Of a DNA stretch of 35,310 bases, positions 19,293-30,621 are shown piece after piece; the first letter of the stretch is position 1, and every line of letters begins with the position of its first letter. The DNA is taken from NCBI RefSeq assembly GCF_000003605.2, contig NW_003138331.1:74751-110060 (forward strand), given 5' to 3'. The notes under the pieces are model-generated. The model saw nothing but the letters and a program-made list of their open reading frames with translations. It had not been told where the DNA came from and searched no databases. The DNA comes from Saccoglossus kowalevskii. Its lineage: Eukaryota > Hemichordata > Enteropneusta > Harrimaniidae. Made by a program: the position numbers and the translations under genes.

Positions 19293-22200
19293 CAGTTTTC
19301 CTTGATCATACGGCTGATAGCTCATGCTGCTCTACTTTGACATTGTGATGGCAGATCATACAATATAATATTTCACAGAACATCAAAGCAATGCGCTATT
19401 CTAGAAAAAAAAACTCATTATTAATTAGATTGTGTGTATGTATTTGACATAGCGTGAATGGTCGTGGGGAAACCCGAATGTTATAGAGAACATACGAAAT
19501 AAACTCGAATATTCCAAAAAAAATACATAATTTTCTGTTTATTGTGGGTAAAAATATATTTGCAGTAATATATTCTATGACATCGTAATCAACTTTGAAA
19601 ACACTACAGTAGTAGTAATATTGGCACAATCCTTGTATGCGCCAAGTATCTTATGTTAGCGCATGTACTTAATGCAGTTCTGATGGGTAGTGAATTATGA
19701 TAGTTTTCAAAAAAAATAGGCATTGAGTACATGACCATTATCATCGTGGTAGTATCATTATATTGACTGTGAAAGCATTCTGATATCCCATTTACTGGCA
19801 CACCAGTGGCGGAGGGATGGTGCGCAGTTTTCGCCACATGCAAAAGATGCAAAAGTTTCACAAGTAGGGTTTGATTACTGTATTTTACCGTCGAAGATCC
19901 ACAAAAAAAAATATAAGAACAATCCATAAAATGCCTTCGTTTTAGAACCCTGATTTTATCGTGAATGTTCATCTACAACATATAGTGTGATGCACGTAGC
20001 ATTTTTTTTTATTTTGGTCAGGAGTCTTTAGGCAGAGTGCTAATTGACGCTAGTTTCGTTGGCTGACATTTATACGTTATTGTATATAACGTATTGGGGT
20101 TATATGTAAAGCGCTTGAATGAAAAAAAAATAATATTTTTGTCTAAATATTATTATTTCAAAATAGATTTTTCGGTAAGAAGTCTGTCTACCTTATTTTG
20201 AAGTATCATTGAAATTATGCAAACGATCACCCTCACTAAAAAATGTCAGGATCAGCCACTTTTAAAAATCAGAACCGCATTATTCATACCGGAAATGTTA
20301 TATTGTATCAACCAGACTAGACCAGTAGCCAATATGAAAATTCAAAAAGAATATATGCTGAATGTTACACACACATTTGGTTTGTAAAAAAATATATTAT
20401 GGTAAAAAGGTTATCATCTTTTCATCGACGCATCATAATATAAGCGTTCTGTATTCATACATATAATCTAAGCCTAAAATTATTTTCTGTTTTGTTGCTG
20501 GAACTGATACATGCGTTCGATACGTGTAATGGACAGTATATATGCCCATTTTAAGATCGTTTGCATCGATGCAAACAAACTATTTTCGACCGAAGTTACG
20601 GATACGTGTACTTCATGAAATCGTTGGTTTTAGATGTCGTGGATTGATGAGGAAGTAGATGTCACAAACAAATAGATTATGATTATGCATACAGTTTCCG
20701 GCTAGTATATTATTATTCGGTTTAAATATAAATTACATTTTCAGTAAATTTAATTAAAGACAATCTTTATATGACATGTACATGATTTGAAGTGTGAGTG
20801 TAAACATTCAGACATCACCACGACGTTTACATTTGAAAAACAAAGAAAAACAATATATTCAAAATGTAAATATATTATATATATATGGTGCATGCAAAGA
20901 ATATATCTTTTGTCAGATATAATTAAAAAATAAACAATGTCTGTGTCATTATTTTATTACACTGTTATTAAGCATTCATGCGAGCATAGCGGCTTTGACA
21001 GTTATTAAGCGTATGATTCCATGAGACATGTTCTATAAATACATTGTGATATTAATGTTTTAAAAGATGATTATCAGCATGACTTGGCAATAATATCAGA
21101 CGGTCCTCATTGTCACTCTCCTTGGAATAAACTCCAATAACAATCCACATAGTTAATACTGCTTTGGAAGCGTGTCTGAATCCAAGTGAAACAATGTTAA
21201 AAATGCATCCGTGGGAGTCAAATAGAGTTTAACATGGCGCTTCTAGAGATTTAGATATTAATATCAGCTGTCGGGTTGGAAGCAATATATTTATTAAGGT
21301 TCGTAGTCGCGTGGTGTGAATGTGTCATTAAATGTACATCTGCGCGTGATACATCAACAAATTTAAACCAAAAATGCATTAAATTTGGTATATTATCCTG
21401 GGTTTAACACAGAAAATAAGCTGTTTTATTGTTGTTGCTATGAACTGTCTATATTTACTTACCAAAATGAAAGTTCCAGACAGAAGTGGTTCTATCATGA
21501 TGAATGTGTACGATTATGTAACTCACTCCGCAAATGAAACATTATCAGACTCGGTACTTGAACTACGTTTTATTTTAATATCCAAACCGTGGATCAGTCA
21601 CTTTACCGGCAGGGCTATGAAAGATTGTGACGAGTGGTCGTGTACCTCCCGCCCTTGCTTTCGGAACTGGTCACCGGCCAATTTCTAGCTGCATGAATAT
21701 AGAGTGGAAATAGTCCCTTTTGTAACCCGCCCTTAACAATAAACATACCACTACCCTCCAGCGCTTCGTAATTTAATTTTATGTACCCCATCTGAGGGCG
21801 TTTATACTTAACGAGAGGGCATATACAATGGGGGGGGGGTTAGAGTTACGTTTTGGGGTGTGGGTATATCAATCATTCAGATTCTGAGATTTGTTTTGGG
21901 TAAATTCGTACGTTTATTATCAGTTAATCCACACATATTTGTTTTAATGCTAATTGCAAACCATAATTATCTTTATATCCGGAGTGTAATTTGTATTAGA
22001 AAAATGTATTGGTAAAATGCATGGAAGTGCAAGCCCGACTGCAATGTACAAGACCCTAACCAAAACGGTAAAATTCATATCTGTAAACAAACACTTTCGA
22101 GTGAGTGTTTCGGACAAGGGAAAGATTCAGTAAATGGATGCATTGCCAGTGCACAGTTATTGTGTTGTTAACGCGTTATTTACTTCATAGTTGTTGCACC

Positions 22201-22369
22201 TTGACTTGAGTTGCAAGGTCGGAATTACAATAGCGGTTTCCAATATATTCCACAGATGTATGTAGCAATCACATAAGCATATGAATATTTATGGAAGGCT
22301 CTGCGCTGCAATATTCATTAAAAATTCTTAGTGGTAATATATATCAAATAATGTTTATAAATGGCAAGT
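19293..22369. other. Upstream flank of gene B, no gene recognised
   Basis: About 3 kb of AT-rich sequence lies upstream of gene B. The longest open stretches (19604-19972 on the minus strand, 21440-21688 on the plus strand) show no family motif. A run of nine to ten G occurs near 21830. Nothing else is supported. Confidence 0.45.
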
Positions 22370-22676
22370 TTATATTCATAAAACCCCCATTTGTGTTTGT
22401 AATACCCCATTTATATTCGTAACATCCCTATTTGTATTTGTCAAATACATATTTGTTTTCGTCAAATTTCCATTTGTATCCTTGTATACGTAAAATCTCC
22501 ATTTTATTCGTCAAATCTCCATTTGTATTCGTCAAATCTCTATTTGTATTCGTCAAATCCCCATTTGTATTCGTCAAACCTCCATTTGTATACGTACAAT
22601 CTTCATTTTTATTTGTAAAATCTCCATTTGTTTTCAGGAAATCTCCTTTTGTATTTGTAAATCTTTATTTGTATTT

Positions 22677-22841
22677 GTGAAACCTCCATTTCTATTCGTA
22701 AAATCTCCATTTGTTTTCATGCAATCTCCATTTGTACTTGTAAATCTTTATTTATATTCCTAAAATCTTTATTTGTATTTGTAAAATCTCTATTTGTATT
22801 CGTACAATCTCCATTTGTATTTGTAAATCTTTTTTGTATTT
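22677..22841. repeat. 165-bp higher-order repeat, copy 1
   Basis: This block of about eight minisatellite units is identical base for base to the next 165 bp (22842-23006) apart from the edges. Confidence 0.85.
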
Positions 22842-23006
22842 GTGAAACCTCCATTTCTATTCGTAAAATCTCCATTTGTTTTCATGCAATCTCCATTTGT
22901 ACTTGTAAATCTTTATTTATATTCCTAAAATCTTTATTTGTATTTGTAAAATCTCTATTTGTATTCGTACAATCTCCATTTGTATTTGTAAATCTTTTTT
23001 GTATTT
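22842..23006. repeat. 165-bp higher-order repeat, copy 2
   Basis: This copy is in direct orientation and adjacent to copy 1, with the same unit variants in the same order, which implies one recent block duplication. Confidence 0.85.
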
Positions 23007-23216
23007 GTAAAATTTCCAGTTGTATTCGTAGAATCGCATTTGCATTTGTAAAAAATGTATGTATATGCATATTTGTTATGTACTCTTATTAGTATTAGTA
23101 TGTATTATCTAAAAGTATTAATAATTAAAATTCATATTTATCAGGCAATCGAGGTCCTTCGCTCATATTTATCATATAATCGTGGTCGTGCGCCTATATT
23201 TGTTGCCATAGCGACA

Positions 23217-23433
23217 TCACGTAGGAACAAATGGTTCACACGCCGTCCAGATTTCCCAAACCATGGAGGATTGCATTAATCCTTGAATATGATCACTTGA
23301 CCCTCCGTTTTCGTTGATGTCGTTCCGTAGGGATGGACCCACAGTGCAATATTCTCTCCCAAGCAGAATCACGTGTATTTCTACGAATGGGTTTGGTTTA
23401 CACTGATTCTGCATGAAATACCTGTGAGTTAAA
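23217..23433 (-). other. Unassigned open segment, possible exon
   Basis: After a reasonable acceptor (ATTTTAACTCACAG) the minus strand is open for about 70 codons. It includes FMQNQCKPNPFVEIH, VILLGREYCTVGPSLR and MVWEIWTACEPFVPT, then TGA at its low-coordinate end. Base composition is less AT-rich than the flanks, which suggests coding or a conserved non-coding sequence. I recognise no family, and no upstream exon could be linked to it. It could be the 3' exon of an unknown minus-strand gene, or chance. Confidence 0.25.
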
Positions 23434-24060
23434 ATACTAGTTTTTAAATAAACGAAGAAATTGTTGCCTTACTGTACAGTGCTTATCAAACAAAACAATC
23501 ATAATACTATAATTTCAGACTCATTGTTGCCAGTCATAACTACGCCGTGTGGTTGATTTTCTCCGCTAAGGTGATGCCGTTAGCAAATATACATATTGTT
23601 TTTTTTAGATCGTGTACACAATTTGCATAAACACCATATACAATATGAAAACAAATGAAACCCACATATTTTTATAGAAAATTGTGTAATATACACATGC
23701 ACGTGACTACAATCATTTTAATCACCAATGGCATACTAGTATAACAACTTCATTCAAGCTTAGCTTGGATATTTAGAGCTCACTCAATTTAACTACTGGC
23801 ATGACGTCAAGTATATACTACCATGCACAACGGTTATCTAATGTCTGACAAATTATAATAAGAACCGGGTATATGTGACGTCAAAATTAGGAAATGGGAT
23901 TAATGTTTTTGATATATACAATATATAAACATAGCTCATTGAATCATAATTGCATCCAACGAAAAATACGACTACAAAATAAACGCTTCTTTCTGAACCG
24001 AATTAAACAGGAATGTTTGTTTCCACGCCAGATTGATTGCAACGACGAAAGTATTTGTGT

Positions 24061-24066
24061 TTTATT
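24061..24066 (-). terminator. Possible polyadenylation signal of the TMEM272-like gene
   Basis: AATAAA on the minus strand starts only 7 nt after the stop codon. If used, the 3' UTR would be very short (about 25-40 nt). A more distant signal is possible. Confidence 0.35.
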
Positions 24067-24072
24067 TTGTAG

Positions 24073-24260
24073 TTACTCTTCCCATTTAACACAATGCACG
24101 ACGCAACAACAGACAGCACTAAAACAACCACATAGTCCGGTGACTACGTAACTGCCAATCAGAACCCAGTATGCAAACATATACAGTGTCTTGTTGCAGT
24201 AATCGTCAGAGGTCGGGTGGTCGTAGGATGGCTCGCGTGCCCCGTATACCCATGCATTAC
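24073..24260 (-). CDS. TMEM272-like last exon, membrane segment 4 and stop
   Basis: This 188-nt exon starts NAWVYGAREPSYDHP, continues DDYCNKTLYMFAYWVLIGSY and ends HCVKWEE then TAA. YCNKTLY-x-FA-W is conserved in TMEM272-like proteins. A C-terminal Cys cluster (CCCVVHC) could be palmitoylated, which is inference. Confidence 0.88.
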
Positions 24261-27200
24261 CTGTGAAATAATGATATTGTAATATTTAATCCACGTAATA
24301 CGTTCACGTGGCATGTTTAGTGATACACAGGTAAACAACTATGATACTATTGGTGTAAAAGTCACCCTATAACAAGTTAAAGTAACGAAAACGACAACGC
24401 ATTTATACAGTGTGGCACAGGAACACGTAGCATTTGCACAACTCACCGGCAATGAACCATGCACACAGGAACAAAGTGATACACAATGCGCTACCAGTAG
24501 CAATGCTGCCCTGGCTACACTCATCGTCAATATCAGTCTGATTCTCCTCATTTTCATCGCCAGCAGTTCGACATTCTTTTGAACAACAACCGCATGCAAC
24601 GCAGAAACAGAACAGCAACAGGAACGAGCCAGCGACAATCAGAAATATTGGAATGTATGGTTGAATGGCGCAGTCATCCTTATACATACTACCTGGGAGT
24701 AAAATGTTCAACAATATTCATATGGTACGATGTACGTTTTAAATAAATAATCAACGTCTGGCAAAACAACGCCATTTGTCCATACATGTTAACATAAGTC
24801 TATAGTTCGTGTTTTTTTTCACACACTGCTCTCACATACAGTGTTTTCAAGAATATATAGTTTACTGATCTGCAGTTATTCAACCAGTAACCTTTTGCAA
24901 TTTAACGAATAATGTTAAAAATAATGTCGTTGCATGTACGTATTTAACCAAGAAGTAGAATGGGCGACGAATAGCGGCTCCCCAAAGTATGAACTACAAA
25001 TACCACGAACCGCGAACACGATATTACGTATCACGTGATACCATTTACCCATTTGACCATTTTGATGTTCAGTTCGAATGATAAGCGCGGGGGATATTTA
25101 TTCGACCAGGGATTGACCATTCCAACGAGGGGGTAGGATTTTGCAAAAATAATGCAGGGAAAATTTATAAATTTATTATAAAGCAATTATTAAAAATCAA
25201 CAACAAACATTTCATCTTGGAAAGAAATTCACCTCAAACGAAAGAACAAAGTAATTTGCATTTATTTACTCTAAATCTCTTGCCACCCAAGCATTGTCTT
25301 TAAAAGATGAGTGTCCTTCACAGTGACCCCGGCAGTCAAATGGACGAGTCCAGACGTTGTGTTCAAATCATGCATGCATAACTATTTGTTGCGATCATTT
25401 CATCATTTTTTTTTTGGTTCTCCTATTAATTGTTATTTCAACATTGTTTCTCTGTGATTGTTTCTTTATGCATCGACCGAACGTGCTGGACTAGTCTCTG
25501 ACACAGATGAATGTGAATATTCGAGTATTTATGTATTCTTAATGTGAGCGTTTGGTGAATGATTGAACATCTAAAACAGGAGAAAGTAGGAAATTATCAG
25601 CCTACTTAACCAGAAAACGTTTCTGTTGCTTCGATTAATATTTCTAAATCCAAACACGTGATTCTCACGCTCAAAGTTTCACAGAAAGCACCGCTTTTTA
25701 CTTCATGTCATTGTGCTCAAGGGTGGGTCTATTTTTCGTGCTTCCATGAATATTTATAAAATTTGCTCAATATTGGTCAGAGAAAATGTTTTTAAATAAA
25801 AAATATATAAATAAACATATGAGTAATATAGCGTATTTGAAAAAAAAACGCGTAATCCCGCGTATTGGAGTGTAAAATGTTGCAAGTGGCACACACTGAT
25901 TCTGGACCCTCGGTCACGCCCCCAACGGCAGAAATAAGTCGAGGCCTGAGGAGTGCTTATGATACTCACCAAGTACAATCATAGAAATGGGTATACCGCT
26001 GAGAAGCACAGTGACTACTGCACAGCAACATACAAAGCCAGCTAGAGGTAGAGAATAAAACGTATAAATATGATAAAGTGGCACAATACTTATCATGATA
26101 CGAATATATTTGAATATAGTGATGTATATCGCATTTCTCGACATTATGATTATTGTTGACTCAAATTCAATACCTGTTTTGCACAATAATTTTCTCAACT
26201 TGAGAGCAAAATCTGTTTTTCCAGTTGATTCCCTGTTGGCAGAAACAACCTTAGCAAACAAACTCTCGTATGATGGAGGAGGTCCTATAATTAAAAACCA
26301 ATCACATTAAAATATATAATATATAAAATGTATGCTGTGGTAGACTTTTTATATTGCCCTGTCAAATGCATTTATTGGTTCACTGAAAAATCAAAACAAT
26401 GTTTTTCTGTAACTTAAACTATTATTGATCAAGGCATTTTAAAAATCATGGGTGTTAACTCCCCTCAAGTTACGACCCGTGGATTCCCCATAAGATAATG
26501 GTTGCATCCAATAATAAAATAAAGATGGCGGACTATAGCGTTGATTCATAGAAATCCTAGAAATTTAATTTATATCTGCCGGTTGGTGATGTAAGCCATG
26601 ATAGCTGTTCAGGGCACTGCAGCTGGCCGACAACTATTCAGTTATTTGCAATGATTCTGTCAATCACTTATTTGACCACCCTTCTCTTCGTCGGGTGATA
26701 TGTGCTATTTAAATCAGCACGGAAGTGAGAGCATTGTCACATTTTGTGCTCCAATCAATTGTTCTCTGTCCGTGTGTATTTATATACATAGATGCAGTTT
26801 CTTTTGCTTTAATCAAATTTATGGCTTTGTATATACAGGTGTACAGGTTAATCTGTTTCTGGTAGAAATTTACCCAATTTTATTACCCAAAACAGTACGA
26901 CATTTGCCACATGTCACAACACTAATTTCCAAGTGCCACAATTTAGAACGGGTAGTCAAGTCTGACAATAGTTGGAGCTTTTGCTTATATGAATATGATC
27001 ACAGTGAAAGGCAAACTGGGTGGCCAAACTTGTCAACAGTAATGAAAATAAGCACAGGCCGAATTCGCACACCCCACTAACAATTAAATGTTTGTTTATA
27101 AGGCCACTTTTGATGGTTTCGTGTTTCTTATAGATAACAATTTTAATGTTGAACCTCTATGCTCTTGTACCCAATCGTGGGGAGACCATTATACTCAACA

Positions 27201-29814
27201 GCAGTTGTAATTTTGCTCATATTACACGTCGTATGTTATATTATTAGCACTGTTTTCCATTTCACATGCCCTGTAAAAAAATTCTATTTTCGATTTCCAG
27301 TTTGATCTAAAGTAGTTGCCGCCCAAAAACTGTAGAAATAGAAAAATATATGTTATTTGTTTATTTTGTATTTTGTATTGAGTATACGTTCTTTTGTCAT
27401 GTCTGCAATGTTATAAAGTACTCAGGACTTACTTACACTTACAAAGTTACTCAATTTTTCTAATCGTATTATATAACTTATTTTTACCTCGTACAGATTC
27501 CTCGTATGATGGCAGAGATTCAATTTGGTAACCAACTTCCAAATCCTGAAAAGATCAATAAAGTTTATGTTTGTCTATTGAACTAAAAATCAATTAATTC
27601 GGTGATTCACTGTGTGTGGTGAGTGATTCATAGTCTCGACACATACATTGTTACATACATTGAATATCGAACATCTGCAGTAATAAACCACTTCAGACAA
27701 TTGACAACAAAATTGTGTACGTGTGTGTGTGTGGCGATGATACTAGAAATCAAATCTGTGTTCCCTTTTTTGATTTTTTTTTTCGTATGAACTTTCCTTG
27801 TTATGGCTTTTCTTACAAAACTGCCCTATATAATTGTATGCAAAATTCTATAAGAATCAATGGGTCCTATATAATTTTACTTTTCCAGACCCATAGAACT
27901 AGAACAAAAGCATGAAATTATAAGTCTTATGATTATAAAATTTTTATAGGACTTTAAACTGCCAATTAAATAGGTCTGCAGTGTGAAATCATAAGTCCTA
28001 TAGAACTATACAATTCCTATACTACAATGGCAGTTTTAAAAGAAAAAAATAACTTAGTTTCCTACATGTTTCTAAAAATTATCTAAAAAAACTTATAGGT
28101 TTCTAAACCTCTAATCTACGGTTGTTATAGACCTTCTTATCCATATTGATTGACTTTATAAAGAAATCTATAGTTTCCATGACTTAACATTAGCATTATG
28201 TAGAGTAGTTCACATAACTCATTCAAAAATGTTCTTAAGATTATTAAATACTTATACAAAAATTCCAATAGATTTTACATTAAATTAAAAACAATTAATG
28301 CCATTTACATACGTTGTATTATACAAAAAAGAGGTACCTATATTAGAAATGTTCTAGTTTTTACGGAATTTGTTTAGCTTCATGATATTGTATTATTGTA
28401 AGTACCATGATTTTCTGTCCTTCACACTTGCGCCTTGTCCATTTATAGTTTTCATATAGACTTATTTTTAATACACGTTTGTAGAATTTCATAGGAATTT
28501 TATACAATTTAAAATAATCCAGATTTTTTAAAACTTTGGATCTGCTCTGATTAATTATATTTTGCGATTTTGTTTATTTTTCAGAATATTGGGAGATTGT
28601 TTACCGAACATAGAGACTGTAGCTCCTGTCACCACAGATGGCGCACTTTCGGAAGCCTCCGACGAAGAGATTTACTTTATCATATATATATGATCGACGG
28701 ATTTTTACCCAAATAATCTTCATACTATAGAATTATACAGGGAATAAAACATTTTGACACAACGTTCTGTAGGACAGTTTCCTGTAGCTGTGGGATTTCT
28801 AAAACATTTTGACACTGGATTATATGGGATTCCAATAAAGCAAATTACCGTAGGATTCCTAAAATATTTTGACACACAATCCTATAGCAATTTTGATGGA
28901 AAAAATACCAGCAATTCGTGCTAAAGGAAACGTGTTTAGGGCTTCAGAATGTTGAATCTGTCAGTTTCAAGTGATGTTCTTTCATGCACGTCCTCGAACG
29001 ACAATTCGCTCCTGTGACGTCAACATAATTATATATTTTCGCCATTTCAATAAAACTAAATATCTGAATAAATAATTTGTAATCTTTATTTACGTCACTC
29101 AATCGTTTCGTCGCTAGCGGGCGATGTGTTCTATCGTCTTTTTACAAATTGACGATTGTGTTCGGGGTAATTTTCCAACAACCCTGTCCTGGTGTTTTGG
29201 GGTCTAATAGTATTTACTTAGGTAGATTAACTCTCGTGCATGATATTCTAGTTCCGTGGTCGTCTACACATCCAGCAGTCGCTGCTCTCTTGGCATTGTA
29301 AAAACTTTTCACTGACATTCATTGTCCTAGTGGTTAAAATACTATCACAGAGCATATAAGTATTCGTATAATAGTATTACCTCAGTAGAGTGTAGCAATC
29401 TAACGAGAAACTATGTACAGATTAAATAACTGCTGTGCAAGCGAACTCTACCCAAATCATTGTTGAAATCATTAACATAATAATAGCCACGATGTGAAAA
29501 TAGTCTTTACAAAAGTGGTTCACGCTAGGTCAAACATCATGCAGTACGTATTACTGGGTTAATGATTTCTCTAAATCCGTAGAATATATCACGATGGCAC
29601 TAAAACAATAGTTTGAAACTAACTGAGTAATATATATGTGCAAAAACACCGCGCACATCCGAGCACGTCAGATTTGTGTGTTGTGTGTACAGTTCAGAGT
29701 TGTTTTGCGGAAGTTACTGCAACAATTGTACAATCTCGGTATTACGTACACACACATTTAATTTTACCGTAATTAGCGTGTTTCAAAACTTACCTGAGTG
29801 CTATTACCCAACAT
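24073..29814 (-). CDS. TMEM272-like four-pass membrane protein
   Basis: Six exons join in phase: 29814-29794, 27545-27488, 26284-26174, 26041-25970, 24692-24447, 24260-24073. They total 696 nt, giving 231 residues. The N-terminal tail holds LPSYEES and GPPPSYESLF (PSY motifs, possible WW-domain ligands). Membrane segments fall at about 65-87 (GFVCCCAVVTVLL), 99-122 (PYIPIFLIVAGSFLLLF), 150-170 (ALCITLFLCAWFIAG) and 197-220 (WVLIGSYVVTG). Landmarks of the TMEM272-like family are GS-x-Y-x2-DC-x2-QPYIPI-x-LIV-x-G and GN-x-WV...DYCNKTLY-x-FA-W. The loop between segments 2 and 3 is acidic and Cys-rich (CGCCSKEC, DENEENQTDIDDEC). The molecular function of this family is unknown. The assignment rests on remembered family patterns, not on a search. 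Confidence 0.82.
24447..24692 (-). CDS. TMEM272-like exon 5, membrane segments 2 and 3
   Basis: This 246-nt exon, phase 1-1, starts SMYKDDCAIQPYIPIFLIVA and ends SALCITLFLCAWFIA. The DC-x3-PYIPI-x-LIVAG block is the clearest family signature. The donor is GTGAGT. Confidence 0.88.
25970..26041 (-). CDS. TMEM272-like exon 4, first membrane segment
   Basis: This 72-nt exon, phase 1-1, reads A-GFVCCCAVVTVLLSGIPISM, then IVL. It is one complete hydrophobic helix. The donor is GTGAGT. Confidence 0.8.
26174..26284 (-). CDS. TMEM272-like exon 3
   Basis: This 111-nt exon, phase 1-1, starts GPPPSYESLFAKVVSANRES and ends LKLRKLLCKT. PPPSY followed by a basic amphipathic segment is usual in the N-terminal region of this family. 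Confidence 0.82.
27488..27545 (-). CDS. TMEM272-like exon 2
   Basis: This 58-nt exon, phase 0-1, encodes DLEVGYQIESLPSYEESVR. The acceptor is TTTTCAG and the donor GTAAAA. It carries the first PSY motif. Confidence 0.75.
27817..28040. repeat. Inverted-ended AT-rich segment, possible non-autonomous element
   Basis: AAAACTGCC (27817-27825) and TTTAAACTGCC (27953-27963) both face the inverted GGCAGTTTTAAA (28029-28040). Further matching stretches inside (CCTATATAATTGTAT against ATACAATTCCTATA) make the segment hairpin-prone. It lies in the first intron of the TMEM272-like gene. Confidence 0.4.
28746..28901. repeat. Three imperfect tandem units of about 55-60 bp
   Basis: Each unit begins AAAACATTTTGACAC or AAAATATTTTGACAC (28746, 28801, 28861). 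The first two end with a GGATTTCT or GGATTCCT-type motif; the third is partial. Such subterminal repeats are common in non-autonomous DNA transposons, possibly the same element as the inverted-ended segment about 700 bp to the left. Confidence 0.55.
29794..29814 (-). CDS. TMEM272-like exon 1
   Basis: Seven codons, MLGNSTQ, are followed by the strong donor GTAAGT. Phase 0 fits the next exon. An alternative start is possible, but no other ATG in frame lies nearby. Confidence 0.65.
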
Positions 29815-29981
29815 GTTTTCACTGATTTTTCCTTAGGGTTGTTGGTCAGTTTCCTCGTTAGGTAAGCAGTGATACGTCACGAGTATACCCACAATGCCCC
29901 TGACGGGTCGTCGCAAGCCAGACGTTGCGTGTTTATTGTGTGTGGGAATTGTTTACTAACAGTGTCAATTTCCATGGTCGG

Positions 29982-29988
29982 TTATATA
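29982..29988 (-). promoter_or_regulatory. TATA-like box upstream of the TMEM272-like gene
   Basis: GCTATATAACC on the minus strand lies about 170 bp upstream of the ATG. In the duplicated copy the same place reads GCTATTTAACC (about 30947-30957). Confidence 0.4.
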
Positions 29989-30621
29989 GCGCCCTCTAAG
30001 ATTCTGTAACTTCATTTTTTACCGCGACATTGATGCATACTTGGCGTGAATTGCGCAATGTTGAGAGGGACACCCCCCACTGGGGTGATGGTTTATTTCA
30101 TGTAGCAGCTTCATTTTAACTTTAAAACAATGTTCAAATGAGATGGGCATCTGAATCGTTCTATTTACAACCGTGGTTGAATGAAATTGTCTCTCGTACT
30201 AGCATAGACCGATGATTGTTACATCGAGCGATGGTGCACATTAACATCTCCGCGTTGCGACGTGAATTCGTGTGATGTATGATATAAACATGTTAACCTT
30301 AATAAATTAATAAAAACAGCTGCTTTTCAATGGCGTGGAATAATCACTCTATCTTATGCGTTGAATATATCCTAAAAAACACGCATGCCTATTGTGATTA
30401 AAATAAATACTGTCATGTTGAATTGGAGGCTATAGTTTTAATATTTTTCATCATTTGTATTTCAGGCCCCTTTAACAGCGACGTATCAGTGCTGCCGGTA
30501 AATACTCTCAATCCCTGCACTGCTGCCATTGTAACACAATTTTAAACGAGTTTCACGTTAATGTTTCTTATCAAAACGATTACAACAGAATTACAGACTA
30601 CCTTCAAATAAATATTAATTT

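Larger units (their letters stand above)
22370..23055. repeat. Minisatellite, about 21-bp unit
   Basis: The unit is of the form CATTTGTATTCGTCAAATCTC, repeated with variation for about 690 bp. Because 21 is a multiple of three, both strands show open heptad-like repeats (FVKSPFV on plus, TNTNGDF on minus). These are by-products of the unit, not evidence of a gene. Variants include 20-bp units, which break the frame. Confidence 0.9.
29400..30245. repeat. Diverged direct duplication, copy 1 (TMEM272-like promoter and exon 1)
   Basis: This copy shares with 30622-31250, in the same order and orientation, CTCTACCCAA, AGGTCAA, GCACATCCG, TTTACTAACAGTGTCA, TAGCGCCCTCTA, GTGAATTGCGCAATG and ACATCGAGCG. 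It spans the first exon and TATA region of the TMEM272-like gene. Confidence 0.7.

Noticed and set aside
19604-19972. 122-codon open frame on the minus strand, the second longest in the window
   Set aside because: No recognisable domain, no splice context that links it to gene B, and a composition like translated AT-rich DNA.
22432-22680. Heptad-repeat proteins on both strands (FVKSPFV on plus here, TNTNGDF on minus at 22882-23070)
   Set aside because: They are produced by translating a minisatellite whose unit length is a multiple of three; 20-bp variants break the frame and there is no gene context.
26700-27080. 126-codon open frame on the plus strand, the longest in the window
   Set aside because: It lies in an intron of the TMEM272-like gene on the opposite strand; it has hydrophobic patches but no family motif, and its length alone is compatible with chance.
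30474-30498. Mini-exon on the plus strand between TTTGTATTTCAG and GTAAAT
   Set aside because: Only about 25 nt, with no upstream or downstream partner; splice-like borders alone occur often by chance.
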